Assembly (NCBI GenBank): GCA_046345315.1
Contig: JBKDKA010000198.1
Span: forward strand, 1 to 64,000
Direction: 5' to 3'
DNA from: F1-80-MAGs062 sp046345315
GTDB taxonomy: Bacteria; Planctomycetota; Planctomycetia; Planctomycetales; Planctomycetaceae
DNA: 64,000 nucleotides
The notes under the pieces were generated by a model. That model saw only the letters and a program-made list of their open reading frames with translations, made no database searches and was not told the DNA's origin. The position numbers and the translations under genes were made by a program. Positions 1-9,004 of this stretch are shown piece by piece. Each line of letters starts with the position of its first letter. Position 1 is the stretch's first letter.

Positions 1-10
1 GAGTCTCGAC

Positions 11-1606
11 ATGCTGTTCATGAATACCACTGATTCAGGCGAAGCCGCTGTTTCCGGAATCTCAGCGATCGCCGGGAGACTGCTCCGATCGTTTGTGTTG
101 CTGGTTGCTGTGGTCGGTTCGCTTCAGAAGCATGCCGCCTCGCAGGAAGTCGGGATCATCGACCTTGATGATCGCAGAGAGCTTTTCGTTGATGACTTTC
201 TGACTGCGGAACTCCGAAATGTGACACTTCAGGTCCATCAGCCGACTCGCGAAGAAATCGCCGTCGACTGCGATCAGCCCTGGGAAGGAAATGGTTGCGG
301 CTACTTTACCGTACTTCATGATCGTCGAGAATCGGTGTACCGAATGTACTACCATGCGTGGCAGATTCCAACGGGTATCGAACCGGGCGGCCCGCTGACG
401 ATTGCCTGCTTCGAAAGCAAAGATGGAATTCAATGGACGAGACCAGACTTTGGGCTGTGTGAGTTTCAGGGATCAAAACACAACAACATCGTTCTTGACA
501 AAATGGCGGACGGGGGAGCCTGCCATGACTTCTCCCCCTTCATCGATGAAAACCCGGACGCGAAACCGGAGGCCAGGTACAAGGCGTCGGGAGCCGGGTT
601 TGACGTCGGCAAAGGGATCTGGGTTTACCAATCACCGGATGGTATCCACTGGACGCCAATGGCGCCGGCACCTGTCTTTGACAAAGGGGCATTCGATTCA
701 CAGAACATTTCGTTCTGGTCACCCACAGAAAAACAGTACGTCCTTTACTACCGCATTTTCTCCGACGGTGGGTTCCGTGGCACGCGTCTCATCAATCGTG
801 CCGTCTCTCCGGATTACATTCACTGGAAAGATGAAGGAACGATCCGATTTCCGGAGGGAGAAGGACCTGAACCACAGGCTCAGTTCTACGTCAATCAGAT
901 TCGTCACTATGAGCGTGCCCCGCAGATCTACATTGGGTTTCCGGCTCGCTATGTCGATCGCGGACTGACGGCATCGACATCACTCCTGCCCGAGTGGCCA
1001 CTCCGGGAAAAGCGAATCTCAGTGACGCCCCGATACGGTACTGCAGTGACCGATTCGGTGTACATCACGAGTCGCGACGGTCAATCATTCCGACAAAGTA
1101 ACGATGTTTTCCTGCGTCCCGGACTGCGAACTCGTCACAACTGGAGCTACGGCGACAACTACATCGCGTGGCATGTCGTCGAAACAGACTCCACACGTGA
1201 TGACGCTCCTCGTGAACTTTCACTGTACGCCACGGAATCCTACTTCACCGGCCGTCAGTCTCGACTCAGAAGATATTCTCTCAGAATCGATGGCTTTGCT
1301 TCGATCCATGCCGGCAGCAGAGGCGGCTCGTTCACAACAAAACCACTGCGGTTCCGTGGAGAAGAACTCTCCCTGAATGCTGCTACCAGTGCTGCAGGAT
1401 ACCTTCAGGTCGAGATCTGCAAAGCAGATGGAACCGCCATCCCCAGATTTACCGCCGAAGACTGCGATATCATCTATGGTGATTCGATTGATCGGCGAGT
1501 CTCCTGGAAGGGGAATCAATCTGTCAACGCGCTCTCCGGTCAGACTGTAGTGCTGCGTTTTCTCATGAAGGAAGCCGATGTCTATTCGCTGGCATTCGTC
1601 AGATGA
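11..1606 (+). CDS. Secreted beta-propeller-like protein (glycosidase-fold, hypothetical)
   Basis: Reads as a 531-residue exported protein. The N-terminus holds a hydrophobic signal-like segment (FVLLVAVVG, about residues 28-36) followed by the phrase RRELFVDDFL. That phrase opens many planctomycete proteins related by fold to five-bladed propeller glycoside hydrolases (GH32/43-like). Repeated YxxxDGIxW-type blade edges are visible (SKDGIQWTRP, SPDGIHWTPM, SPDYIHWKDE). The last 90 residues form a separate beta-rich module. Start ATG 11 or ATG 23 are both possible, and because the window begins 10 bases upstream a longer start cannot be excluded. No catalytic acid pair could be assigned, so the substrate is unknown. 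It converges with the uvrA-like gene. Confidence 0.7.
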   Translation: MLFMNTTDSGEAAVSGISAIAGRLLRSFVLLVAVVGSLQKHAASQEVGIIDLDDRRELFVDDFLTAELRNVTLQVHQPTREEIAVDCDQPWEGNGCGYFTVLHDRRESVYRMYYHAWQIPTGIEPGGPLTIACFESKDGIQWTRPDFGLCEFQGSKHNNIVLDKMADGGACHDFSPFIDENPDAKPEARYKASGAGFDVGKGIWVYQSPDGIHWTPMAPAPVFDKGAFDSQNISFWSPTEKQYVLYYRIFSDGGFRGTRLINRAVSPDYIHWKDEGTIRFPEGEGPEPQAQFYVNQIRHYERAPQIYIGFPARYVDRGLTASTSLLPEWPLREKRISVTPRYGTAVTDSVYITSRDGQSFRQSNDVFLRPGLRTRHNWSYGDNYIAWHVVETDSTRDDAPRELSLYATESYFTGRQSRLRRYSLRIDGFASIHAGSRGGSFTTKPLRFRGEELSLNAATSAAGYLQVEICKADGTAIPRFTAEDCDIIYGDSIDRRVSWKGNQSVNALSGQTVVLRFLMKEADVYSLAFVR

Positions 1607-1669
1607 ATACATCAGCCCAGAATTCGGCATCGTCAACGACGATCAATGATCTGATCAGCGGCCTGTAAT

Positions 1670-4663
1670 TCATCCATGCATGTTTGTCGGAGCCGACCGA
1701 ACGATTCGACCACCGTTCCGACCGGCGCCGGGGCCCATTTCAATCACAAAATCTGCATGACGGATCAGGTATTCATCGTGATCGATCAGAATCACGGAAT
1801 GCCCTGTCTGAACCAGAAACCGAAGAGATGACATCAGAAAGTCGACATCCTTCAGGTGAAGTCCGGCCGAAGGTTCGTCGAGCAGAAAAAGAAGTCGTTC
1901 CGAACCTGTCTGTTTCCTGCTGGAAGTCTTTTCCACCAGTTCGTCGTCCGCCACGACACTGCCGTTCAGAACGGCAGCAATTCTGAGTCGCTGAGTTTCT
2001 CCGCCGGACAGCGTGGTCAATGGTTGCCCCAGACGGAGATATCCTAACCCGGCCTGACGAAGGGCGTTCAAAGGCTGCTGAATCCGTGGCTGTCCATGAA
2101 AGAACCCAAACGCAGTATCCGCAGTCATTTGCAGAATCTCGCTCACTGATCGATCACGATACCGCACCTCAAGAAGGTCACTTCGAAACCGACTTCCGTG
2201 ACACTCCTCGCACGGTGCCTGAATGTCTGCAAGAAACTGCATATCGAGACTCACAGAACCCATTCCCTCACAGATCGGGCAGCGTCCTCCACGGGAACTG
2301 TTGAAACTGAAAGCACCTGCACTCAGATTTCTCCGTTTCGCCTCGTGAGTCTCGGAGAGCAGCTTTCGAATGGGGTCAAACGCACCGATCCACGTTGCCG
2401 GGACACTTCTGGAAGATCGCGACACCTGAGACTGATCCAGCAGCACAACCCGATCGATGGACTCAGCACCGTGAAGTTCGATCACCGTGGAGATGGTGTC
2501 CGAAGAACAAAACTGCCCCTTCCGGCGGCAAAACGCCGTATACAGTGCCTCCATAATGAGGGAACTCTTTCCGCTCCCGGATGGGCCGATCACAGCGCAG
2601 ATCTTTTCCATCGGCAGCTGTACATCAAGATCGCAGATGTTGTTGACCGAGACTCCCTTCAGATGCAGCCAGTGATCAGTACCTTCGGTCAGACGAGCAT
2701 GATCTTCCTTTGAATCATTTCCGGAATCGACATCGCGTCCATCCGGAACCTTCGTGATTTCCCGGGTGACATCGTTCTCCTGCAGCAGAACTCTGATGAA
2801 ACGTCCAGTGGGTGATTCTTCCTGGCAAACCAGATCCGATGGCTTCCCCTGAAACACGATTCTGCCGCCGCCCTCCCCTGCCCCGGGGCCGATCTCGATC
2901 ACCTCGTCTGCAGCAAGGATCATCTGCGGATCATGCTCCACGATCACAACAGTGTTTCCCTGCTGCTGCAGGCGGCGAACCATTTCGATCACCCTGCGAG
3001 TGTCTGACGGGTGAAGAGCGTTTGTCGGCTCATCGAGAACGTAAAGGACGTTGACGAGACCGGAACCAAGAATTCCGGTCAGAATGACACGCTGCGCTTC
3101 GCCGTCAGAAAGAGTCTCATAAGATCGAGACAGCGTCAGGTAAGACAGTCCGAATTCAATCAGGTATCCGATTCGCCGCCGGATGTTCTCGATCGGAATC
3201 AACAGAGCCTGCAGCTGCTGTTCTGATAACTGAGACACTGCGTTCTCGAACCATACAAGAAACTCTGTCAGCTCCATCTCTGCAACGTCGGGCAGTGAAT
3301 GACCGTCGATCCGAATCGCCGATGCGGTTCCGCTCAGCCGACTTCCGTGACATTCTCCACACGGGACGCGTGAAGACCATTTCTTCAGGATTGTCCGATT
3401 CCTGCTGACCTGCGGGCTTCCGGACAACTCATCAAACAAATCGCGAAGTCCTGAGATTCCCTTCTCCGGTACACCGTCCATCAATGATTGCTGTTCCGAT
3501 TCGCTCAGCTGAGCGATGGGAGACTCTGTCGATATTCTGAGTTTCCTCGCAGACTTCAGAATCTCGTCACGAAACTTTCGGAATCGGGGATCCGCGAGAA
3601 CAGCAATCGCATCTTCCGGCAGTGTTTTCCGATCGTCCGGCACAAGTTTTCTGAGCATCAGACCGGAGACCGAACCACTTCCTCCGCAGGAGCTGCAGGC
3701 ACCAACCGGAGAGTTAAAGTTCAGCTGATCTGCCTTCGGCGTTGAGAATACGGTTCCGCAGAATGCACACGACACCTGTGAACGGAAATGAAGTTCCACC
3801 CATTCCTGATCGTCAATTCGGCGAGTTCGCCAGAGCGGATTTGAGGATTCCTTTTCCGGAAGACAATAGACGACCACAGTCCCGTCACCGGAGTGCGAAG
3901 CCGCTTCAATTGACTCTGTACCTCTCTGCGACGCTTCATGGTTCAACTGCAAACGGTCCTGAATCAACTTCAGAACGTCTGTCGCAGTATGCCGCTCACT
4001 CCTGTTTCGGACATTCGCAGCATTCAGGAATCGCTCAGAGATCTCCGTACGTTCAGTCAGAAGTTCCTCAAGGCGAAAGGTTCTGTCATCGAGCAGGCAT
4101 CGAGTCATTCCACGACTCAGCAGAGACGTCACAACCGATTCAGCGCGAACGGCGACCGACGCAGTCTCTTCCGCACCTGTTGTTTCAACGGGCATCGGAA
4201 AGCTGATCATCGCCCGACAACCGGGAAACTCACGAAGAAGAAATTGCCAGATCGTCGCGGCAGAATAAGACTCAGCCGTCACATTGCAGGCGGGACAGAC
4301 AACTTCGCCGACATGAACAAACAGGGACCGAAGGGAATCGAGAATTTCTGTTCGGGAACCAACAGTGCCTCGCAATTGCCTTGCACCGGCACTCTGCCGA
4401 ACAGCAATGGCCGGAGGAATACCATCGATTCGATCGGCATTCGGGCGTTCGATTCGATCAAGATACTGTCGCACTTCGGGAGAAAAAGTCTCGATGTATC
4501 GACGCTGACCTTCGGCAAACAGGGTATCAAACGCCAGACTGCTTTTACCCGACCCGCTCACCCCGCAGATCACAGTGACGGCGTTTCTTCGGATTCTGAG
4601 AGAAATGTCCTGCAGGTTATTGACGCGGACACGTTCCAGCTCAATCACATCATCGTTGGACAT
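1670..4663 (-). CDS. UvrA-like excinuclease ATPase (divergent paralogue)
   Basis: 997-residue tandem ABC ATPase of the UvrA family, which recognises DNA damage in nucleotide excision repair. Walker A motifs are at residues 34-41 (GVSGSGKS) and about 693-700 (GPSGSGKS). The first signature reads LSDGEAQR (518-525) where housekeeping UvrA has LSGGEAQR. Walker B is YVLDEPTNAL (541-550), and a second signature TLSGGETQR lies near the C-terminus. Zinc-module cysteines are present: CxxC at 299/302, 323/326 and 435/438, plus CPIC and CEEC in the second half. The second ABC unit ends in DHD rather than EHD. The signature change and acidic insertions suggest an accessory UvrA class rather than the main uvrA, so no gene symbol is given. 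It stands alone with no uvrB or uvrC nearby. Confidence 0.88.
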   Translation of the reverse strand: MSNDDVIELERVRVNNLQDISLRIRRNAVTVICGVSGSGKSSLAFDTLFAEGQRRYIETFSPEVRQYLDRIERPNADRIDGIPPAIAVRQSAGARQLRGTVGSRTEILDSLRSLFVHVGEVVCPACNVTAESYSAATIWQFLLREFPGCRAMISFPMPVETTGAEETASVAVRAESVVTSLLSRGMTRCLLDDRTFRLEELLTERTEISERFLNAANVRNRSERHTATDVLKLIQDRLQLNHEASQRGTESIEAASHSGDGTVVVYCLPEKESSNPLWRTRRIDDQEWVELHFRSQVSCAFCGTVFSTPKADQLNFNSPVGACSSCGGSGSVSGLMLRKLVPDDRKTLPEDAIAVLADPRFRKFRDEILKSARKLRISTESPIAQLSESEQQSLMDGVPEKGISGLRDLFDELSGSPQVSRNRTILKKWSSRVPCGECHGSRLSGTASAIRIDGHSLPDVAEMELTEFLVWFENAVSQLSEQQLQALLIPIENIRRRIGYLIEFGLSYLTLSRSYETLSDGEAQRVILTGILGSGLVNVLYVLDEPTNALHPSDTRRVIEMVRRLQQQGNTVVIVEHDPQMILAADEVIEIGPGAGEGGGRIVFQGKPSDLVCQEESPTGRFIRVLLQENDVTREITKVPDGRDVDSGNDSKEDHARLTEGTDHWLHLKGVSVNNICDLDVQLPMEKICAVIGPSGSGKSSLIMEALYTAFCRRKGQFCSSDTISTVIELHGAESIDRVVLLDQSQVSRSSRSVPATWIGAFDPIRKLLSETHEAKRRNLSAGAFSFNSSRGGRCPICEGMGSVSLDMQFLADIQAPCEECHGSRFRSDLLEVRYRDRSVSEILQMTADTAFGFFHGQPRIQQPLNALRQAGLGYLRLGQPLTTLSGGETQRLRIAAVLNGSVVADDELVEKTSSRKQTGSERLLFLLDEPSAGLHLKDVDFLMSSLRFLVQTGHSVILIDHDEYLIRHADFVIEMGPGAGRNGGRIVRSAPTNMHG

Positions 4664-4804
4664 CGTGGCTCGTCACCCCCGGGCAATTTCTGCAAAGCAA
4701 ATTCGATGCATGCATGCTGCAGAGGATGAGTTCTGCGGATGAGGCCACTCGATGAAGTTTCCAAAAAGAGTCCGTTGTGTCACCATAGTTGTAATAGTCG
4801 AACT

Positions 4805-6070
4805 CTACAGTCCGGCGCGAAGCGCCTGAAGATGGCGAACAAAGTGTTCTTCCAGGACAGCTCGATACGTTTCGGGATGCGTTTCAAGAACACTCCGAAT
4901 CTCAGGCCCCAGAACATGATCCGTCAGTGTGGAACCGAATGTGCAATGCAGAATCTGTCGACCGGGTCTGGTAAAGCCGCAGCCGTCAGGCACCGAATCC
5001 CACCGCTGAAGATACTCCCCCGCGAGTACATCATCACTCAACACTTCATCGGGATCCGGAGTCGACTCAAGCTCCGCTGAAACATGATAGGTCGCTCGAT
5101 CTGTCCCGTAATTCCGTCTGGCGAAGCGTACAATCGCCCTGAAGAGTGGCTTGTTGTGATTTGCGACCACTCGCAGCGCTTCCAGATAACTGGTCCCGGC
5201 TGTCTTGACGTGGAATCGCCCTTTCGTGGCGAGACTGAGAATCGAGTAGACCGAAATCTTGTCGGAACCGGAGTGCAGACTCAGTTTATAAGGCCCGAGA
5301 AGCTCAGCAATGGCAGCATGCTCATGGAAGGCCTTCGTGGCAACTTCGAGACTCCCGGAATAGTCGATGCCCTTCTCAAAATCTCCAGGGAAACGAGGAG
5401 CCAGACTGACGAGCTTCATTCCCCCTCGCAGGCACTGATCGGCGATGATGAAATGCTCTGCCAGAGTCGTGGGCTGCTCCGTCTCATCCACAGACAGTTC
5501 GATCTCATAAACTCGGCCAATTTTCTGGTGCACCTGTTCGAGGTATCGAGAGAGTTTCAGTGCGTGCTGAATCGCGGCGCCGTATTTCACGGCTGCCCGC
5601 ATACAGGCCTGTTCAGTAAACTCAATCTGACCATGCCCGGGAAGTGTCACTGTGCGACCATTGTACTCGCGATACCAGAGACACTGAGACTCGACGTTTC
5701 TGAATTTTTCTCGCAGCACGCTCTCATCATAATGATCCGTCTTCTGATCAACGAATCCTGAAGGATCGAGCGTAAAGAACGTGAAGCCGGCATCGACAGT
5801 GACGTCAATGTCCTGCTCTGTCTTGAGATGATCCGCATCAGCCCCCATCCGCGAGTTCCATCCGGCAGCGGCAGCAGCGGAAATGGCGTCGCTCATCACC
5901 AGCGCAGGCGTTCTTCGCGTTCTGGCCATCTCACGAATCGACTGCTGTGCAAAAATCGGATCAATTCCGGTTCCTGCCGCTTTCATGGCATCAACATGCC
6001 CCGGTGTTGCCAGACCAATTCGATCACCAAAGCCGAAGCTGGGCGCCAATCCAAGAACTTCCGGTTTCAT
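4805..6070 (-). CDS. uxaE: Tagaturonate epimerase family protein (UxaE-like)
   Basis: 421 residues resembling the UxaE family, which interconverts D-tagaturonate and D-fructuronate in hexuronate catabolism. Recognisable family features are the opening GLAPSFGFGDRIGLATPGH, the internal FTLDPSGFVD, and SLHSGSDKISVY in the C-terminal half, which likely carries metal/substrate-binding His and Asp residues. Its ATG overlaps the stop of the upstream dehydrogenase by four bases (ATGA, 6067-6070), so translation is probably coupled. The partner resembles L-galactonate-5-dehydrogenase, whose product is D-tagaturonate, so the two genes would make consecutive steps. No uxuB, kdgK or hexuronate transporter was seen in the window. 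Confidence 0.8.
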   Translation of the reverse strand: MKPEVLGLAPSFGFGDRIGLATPGHVDAMKAAGTGIDPIFAQQSIREMARTRRTPALVMSDAISAAAAAGWNSRMGADADHLKTEQDIDVTVDAGFTFFTLDPSGFVDQKTDHYDESVLREKFRNVESQCLWYREYNGRTVTLPGHGQIEFTEQACMRAAVKYGAAIQHALKLSRYLEQVHQKIGRVYEIELSVDETEQPTTLAEHFIIADQCLRGGMKLVSLAPRFPGDFEKGIDYSGSLEVATKAFHEHAAIAELLGPYKLSLHSGSDKISVYSILSLATKGRFHVKTAGTSYLEALRVVANHNKPLFRAIVRFARRNYGTDRATYHVSAELESTPDPDEVLSDDVLAGEYLQRWDSVPDGCGFTRPGRQILHCTFGSTLTDHVLGPEIRSVLETHPETYRAVLEEHFVRHLQALRAGL

Positions 6071-7107
6071 TCGAGATCCCCGACTTCGATCATAGCCTTG
6101 ACAACACCAGTCTCCGGACGCGTGAGCGATTCAAATTCGGAACAGATCCGCTTCCAGGGGATTCGATGAGTAATCCATGGATCTGTGCAGATCTGACCGG
6201 ATTCGATGAGTCTCAAAATTCTCCCAAAATCGCCGGGCAAAGCGTTTCTCGAACTTTTGATTGTGGCCTCTGGACGGTGAATTGCCGGATGAGAAAAATG
6301 AACTTCCTCTGTCGTGATTCCGACGTAAACGATCGTTCCGCAGGGAGCCACATAACGCACTGCAGAAGACATGGACTCGCAGTTCCCCGTGGCATCATTC
6401 ACGACAGCGTACAATTCTCCGTCAGTCAGCTGCTTCATGACCTCGATCACGTCAGTGTATTCTGCGGGACAGATCAGATTCTCGATGCCATAAACTCTGC
6501 GACAGAAGTCCAGGCGAGCCGGGACGGTATCCATCACGGTAATTCTGGCCCCCGTCAGTCGCGTGAACTCAAGCGTAGCAAGACCAATCGGACCAGCTCC
6601 GATGATCAGGACATGGTCATTCTCTGCCGGAGCACCTCGATCAGTCGCATGGCAGCCGATGGCGAGCGTTTCAACAAGAGCCAGCTGCTCGTAAGAAAGT
6701 GTCGGCGAAGGATGCAGCTTGTCGGCCCGAATCAGAAAACGCTCACAGAGACCCCCGTCCACCATCACTCCGATGACCTTCAGTGATGAACAGCAGTTAC
6801 TCCTGCCGCGACGGCATGCACTGCAGTGACCACAGTTCATGTAGGGCTCAACGCTGCAGCGATCGCCGACAGAAACATTGGTCACACCCTTCCCGACAGT
6901 GAGCACTTCAACACCCAGCTCATGCCCTGGAATTCCGGGGTATCGAAAGAAGGGAAACTTTCCGAGGTAACAGCTCACATCTGTTCCGCAGACCCCCATT
7001 CGATGCGTTCGAACCAAAACTTCGCCTGGCCCGGGGGCTGGCGGCTCATCGATCCTGATGTGAGTCAATCTGCGGGGTTGTTCCAGACAAATCGCTTCCA
7101 TAAGCAC
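6067..7107 (-). CDS. Zinc-dependent MDR alcohol dehydrogenase, L-galactonate-5-dehydrogenase-like
   Basis: 346-residue medium-chain dehydrogenase. Catalytic zinc ligands are in GVCGTD and PGHELG; the structural zinc lobe is CGHCSACRRGRSNCC (four Cys). The Rossmann motif is VLIIGAGPIGLATLE, followed by an NAD-type acidic residue in ITVMDT. Several stretches match E. coli LgoD (YjjN) from memory: a PFFxYP segment before the GHE, GRxNCC followed by VIGVxxDGG, and the SRNAxPxDFxxxxRLxxxGxI motif. Together with the coupled tagaturonate epimerase this supports oxidation of L-galactonate to D-tagaturonate, but threonine or sorbitol dehydrogenase activity is not excluded. The listed start is GTG; ATG at 7101 (MEAICLEQ) is equally likely. 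Probably first gene of a two-gene operon. Confidence 0.85.
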   Translation of the reverse strand: MLMEAICLEQPRRLTHIRIDEPPAPGPGEVLVRTHRMGVCGTDVSCYLGKFPFFRYPGIPGHELGVEVLTVGKGVTNVSVGDRCSVEPYMNCGHCSACRRGRSNCCSSLKVIGVMVDGGLCERFLIRADKLHPSPTLSYEQLALVETLAIGCHATDRGAPAENDHVLIIGAGPIGLATLEFTRLTGARITVMDTVPARLDFCRRVYGIENLICPAEYTDVIEVMKQLTDGELYAVVNDATGNCESMSSAVRYVAPCGTIVYVGITTEEVHFSHPAIHRPEATIKSSRNALPGDFGRILRLIESGQICTDPWITHRIPWKRICSEFESLTRPETGVVKAMIEVGDLE

Positions 7108-7487
7108 TCACAGAGTTCAGGAGACACGCACAATCCCGCTGTCCAGCGTCATCCCCATCCACAATGACGCTTCACGCACCGTCGATTGTAGATCCATCGC
7201 CTGAAAGCTGGAATCGATTGCAAAACACGGAGCCACTTTCCGGAGACGCCATCCGCCAACCTGACTGCACACAAAACAATCAGGAACAACGAACACCAGA
7301 AACAAATGACCACAAATAAGGCAATCAACCAACACCAACGTATCGTGGCGACCGTTTTCAGTGGGCAAGTTCGCTAGTTTCTGAGAAAGATCACCATTCA
7401 TGCTGAATTTACTTGCACATAGATGACAACATTATCAGCATTTCCACTTGAGGATTGAATTCTGTCCAGAACAGAGATTCGGGAGCA
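7108..7487. other. Divergent intergenic region between the MDR gene and the sigma-54 activator
   Basis: About 380 bases without a credible gene. It must hold promoters for the leftward lgoD-like/uxaE pair and for the rightward activator gene. The reading frame at 7117-7401 on the minus strand has no recognisable domain. I found no clear sigma-54 -24/-12 element (TGGCAC-N5-TTGC) on either strand by eye. Sequence AT content rises between about 7260 and 7330. Confidence 0.5.
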
Positions 7488-8528
7488 ATGAAAGCGGAAT
7501 CAGGATTGATCAGCGGATTGATCGGCAACTGCGAGCCGATGCAGGAAGTGTACCGGATGACGCGCAAGGTAGCGCCCACATCTGCAACCGTCCTGCTCAC
7601 TGGCGAAACCGGAACAGGAAAAGAGCTCATCGCACGTGCTCTGCATGAGCTCAGTCCTCGCGCCACCGGTCCGTTCATTCGCGTCAACTGCGGGGCACTT
7701 TCTGAGAGCCTTCTGGAGAGTGAACTCTTCGGACACGCGAAAGGAGCCTTTACGAGCGCCATTGAGACTCGAACCGGGCGTTTTGAAGCAGCTCACGGCG
7801 GCACAATCTTTCTCGATGAGATCAACTCTGTCAGCTATCAGTTGCAGGTCAAGCTTCTTCGAGTGCTTCAGGAACATGAATTTGAACGAGTGGGTGACAC
7901 GCGAACAATTCGCGTCGACTGCCGAGTCATCGCGGCGACAAACGTCGACCTTCAGGATGAGATTCGCAGCGGTCGTTTTCGAGATGACCTCTTTTATCGA
8001 CTGAATGTTATTCCGATTTACCTTCCTGCGCTGCGGGAGCGTCAGGAGGACATTCCGGATCTGGTCAACTTCTTTCTGCGACGCTACTCCATGGCGAATG
8101 GACTGCCCGTGCCACGAATCGCAGGAGATACGCTTCGTTTTCTGACTCAGTATGACTGGCCCGGAAACGTACGAGAGCTTCAGAACTACATCGAACGAGC
8201 TCTAGTGCTTTCGACGAGTGACGAGATTACCGCTGATCTCCTTCCACAGCATGTCCGTGGACTCGCTCCTGTGAGGATCGGACGCCGCTCCGGCGAAGAC
8301 CTCGAATCCATCTGCAGTGATCTGGTCAGTCGCAGAATTGCTCAGGTCGGTGAGGATTCCACTGAAGTCTACAACGAGGTCATCAACCTTGTGGAAAAAG
8401 AACTGCTTCTTCAGGTGCTGCGGCAGTGTCAGGGAGTTCAGACACGGGCTGCTACTCGCCTCGGAATCAACAGGAATACGCTCCATAAGAAGATCGATGA
8501 TCACGACCTCGGAGCAGAATCCCGATAA
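7488..8528 (+). CDS. Sigma-54-dependent Fis-family transcriptional activator without receiver domain
   Basis: From ATG 7488 (GGGAG ribosome site at 7481-7485) the protein has 346 residues; a TTG start at 7455 would add 11. It is an AAA+ enhancer-binding protein: Walker A GETGTGKE (39-46), Walker B TIFLDE (106-111), arginine-finger region FRDDLFYRLNV, sensor II WPGNVRELQN, and a C-terminal Fis helix-turn-helix (AATRLGINRNTLHKKI). There is no N-terminal sensory or receiver domain, so activity would be set by expression, oligomerisation or a partner. The sigma-54-contact loop reads GAFTSA (86-91) instead of GAFTGA. It is divergent from the lgoD-like/uxaE pair and may regulate it, but that is only inference from position. 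Confidence 0.93.
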   Translation: MKAESGLISGLIGNCEPMQEVYRMTRKVAPTSATVLLTGETGTGKELIARALHELSPRATGPFIRVNCGALSESLLESELFGHAKGAFTSAIETRTGRFEAAHGGTIFLDEINSVSYQLQVKLLRVLQEHEFERVGDTRTIRVDCRVIAATNVDLQDEIRSGRFRDDLFYRLNVIPIYLPALRERQEDIPDLVNFFLRRYSMANGLPVPRIAGDTLRFLTQYDWPGNVRELQNYIERALVLSTSDEITADLLPQHVRGLAPVRIGRRSGEDLESICSDLVSRRIAQVGEDSTEVYNEVINLVEKELLLQVLRQCQGVQTRAATRLGINRNTLHKKIDDHDLGAESR

Positions 8529-8615
8529 GATGTCGTCGCAGCACATCATTCTGTGCTCCCGTCTTCGTTTCCATCTCTGACTCGGCTCTATTTCTGACTC
8601 GGCTCTGGTGCACCC

Positions 8616-8957
8616 ATGCGACTGCTCGCCGGCACAAAATTCGATCGACCTCCCCACTGTGACCGCTGTGACTTACCGGAGTCCGACTGCAGGTGTCCGC
8701 CTCCGGAAAAGGCGAAGGTGCCTCGAGAAAACTGGACAGCTCGAGTGAGTACCGAGAAGCGGAAGCGGGGAAAGACTGTGACCGTCGTTCGGGGAGTCAG
8801 CCCTGATCCGGGTGAGCAGGCGGAACTCCTCACTCACTTGAAAACACTGTGCGGCGCGGGTGGCACTGCACATGAGGGAGTACTGGAGGTTCAGGGGGAC
8901 CATACCGAACGAATTCGAACGGCTCTGAAGTCGCTGGGGTATCGTGTCAGCGGTTAG
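8616..8957 (+). CDS. SUI1/eIF1-like translation factor (YciH family)
   Basis: 113-residue protein with a C-terminal SUI1 domain (about residues 45-111). It contains KTVTVVRGV, the typical LLTHLKTLCGAGGTA segment, and the ending LEVQGDHTERI..LKSLGYRV, which match bacterial YciH and eukaryotic eIF1. YciH modulates initiation-codon choice on the 30S subunit. The N-terminus has a cysteine cluster (CDRCDLPESDCRC, four Cys), common in planctomycete versions and possibly a small zinc knuckle. Same strand as the preceding activator with an 87-base gap; co-transcription is possible. It converges with the acyltransferase gene. Confidence 0.88.
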   Translation: MRLLAGTKFDRPPHCDRCDLPESDCRCPPPEKAKVPRENWTARVSTEKRKRGKTVTVVRGVSPDPGEQAELLTHLKTLCGAGGTAHEGVLEVQGDHTERIRTALKSLGYRVSG

Positions 8958-9004
8958 CTGCTGAGATTTGCGCCGTCCCGCGAGTGATTCCCATCCTGCG
9001 CCGC

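Noticed and set aside
3938..4729. 263-codon frame antisense to the uvrA-like gene
   Set aside because: Composition (Arg/Ser/His-rich) is that of a shadow frame; the opposite frame carries complete ABC motifs.
7117..7401. 94-codon minus-strand frame in the divergent gap
   Set aside because: No domain, no ribosome site, and it occupies the expected promoter region.
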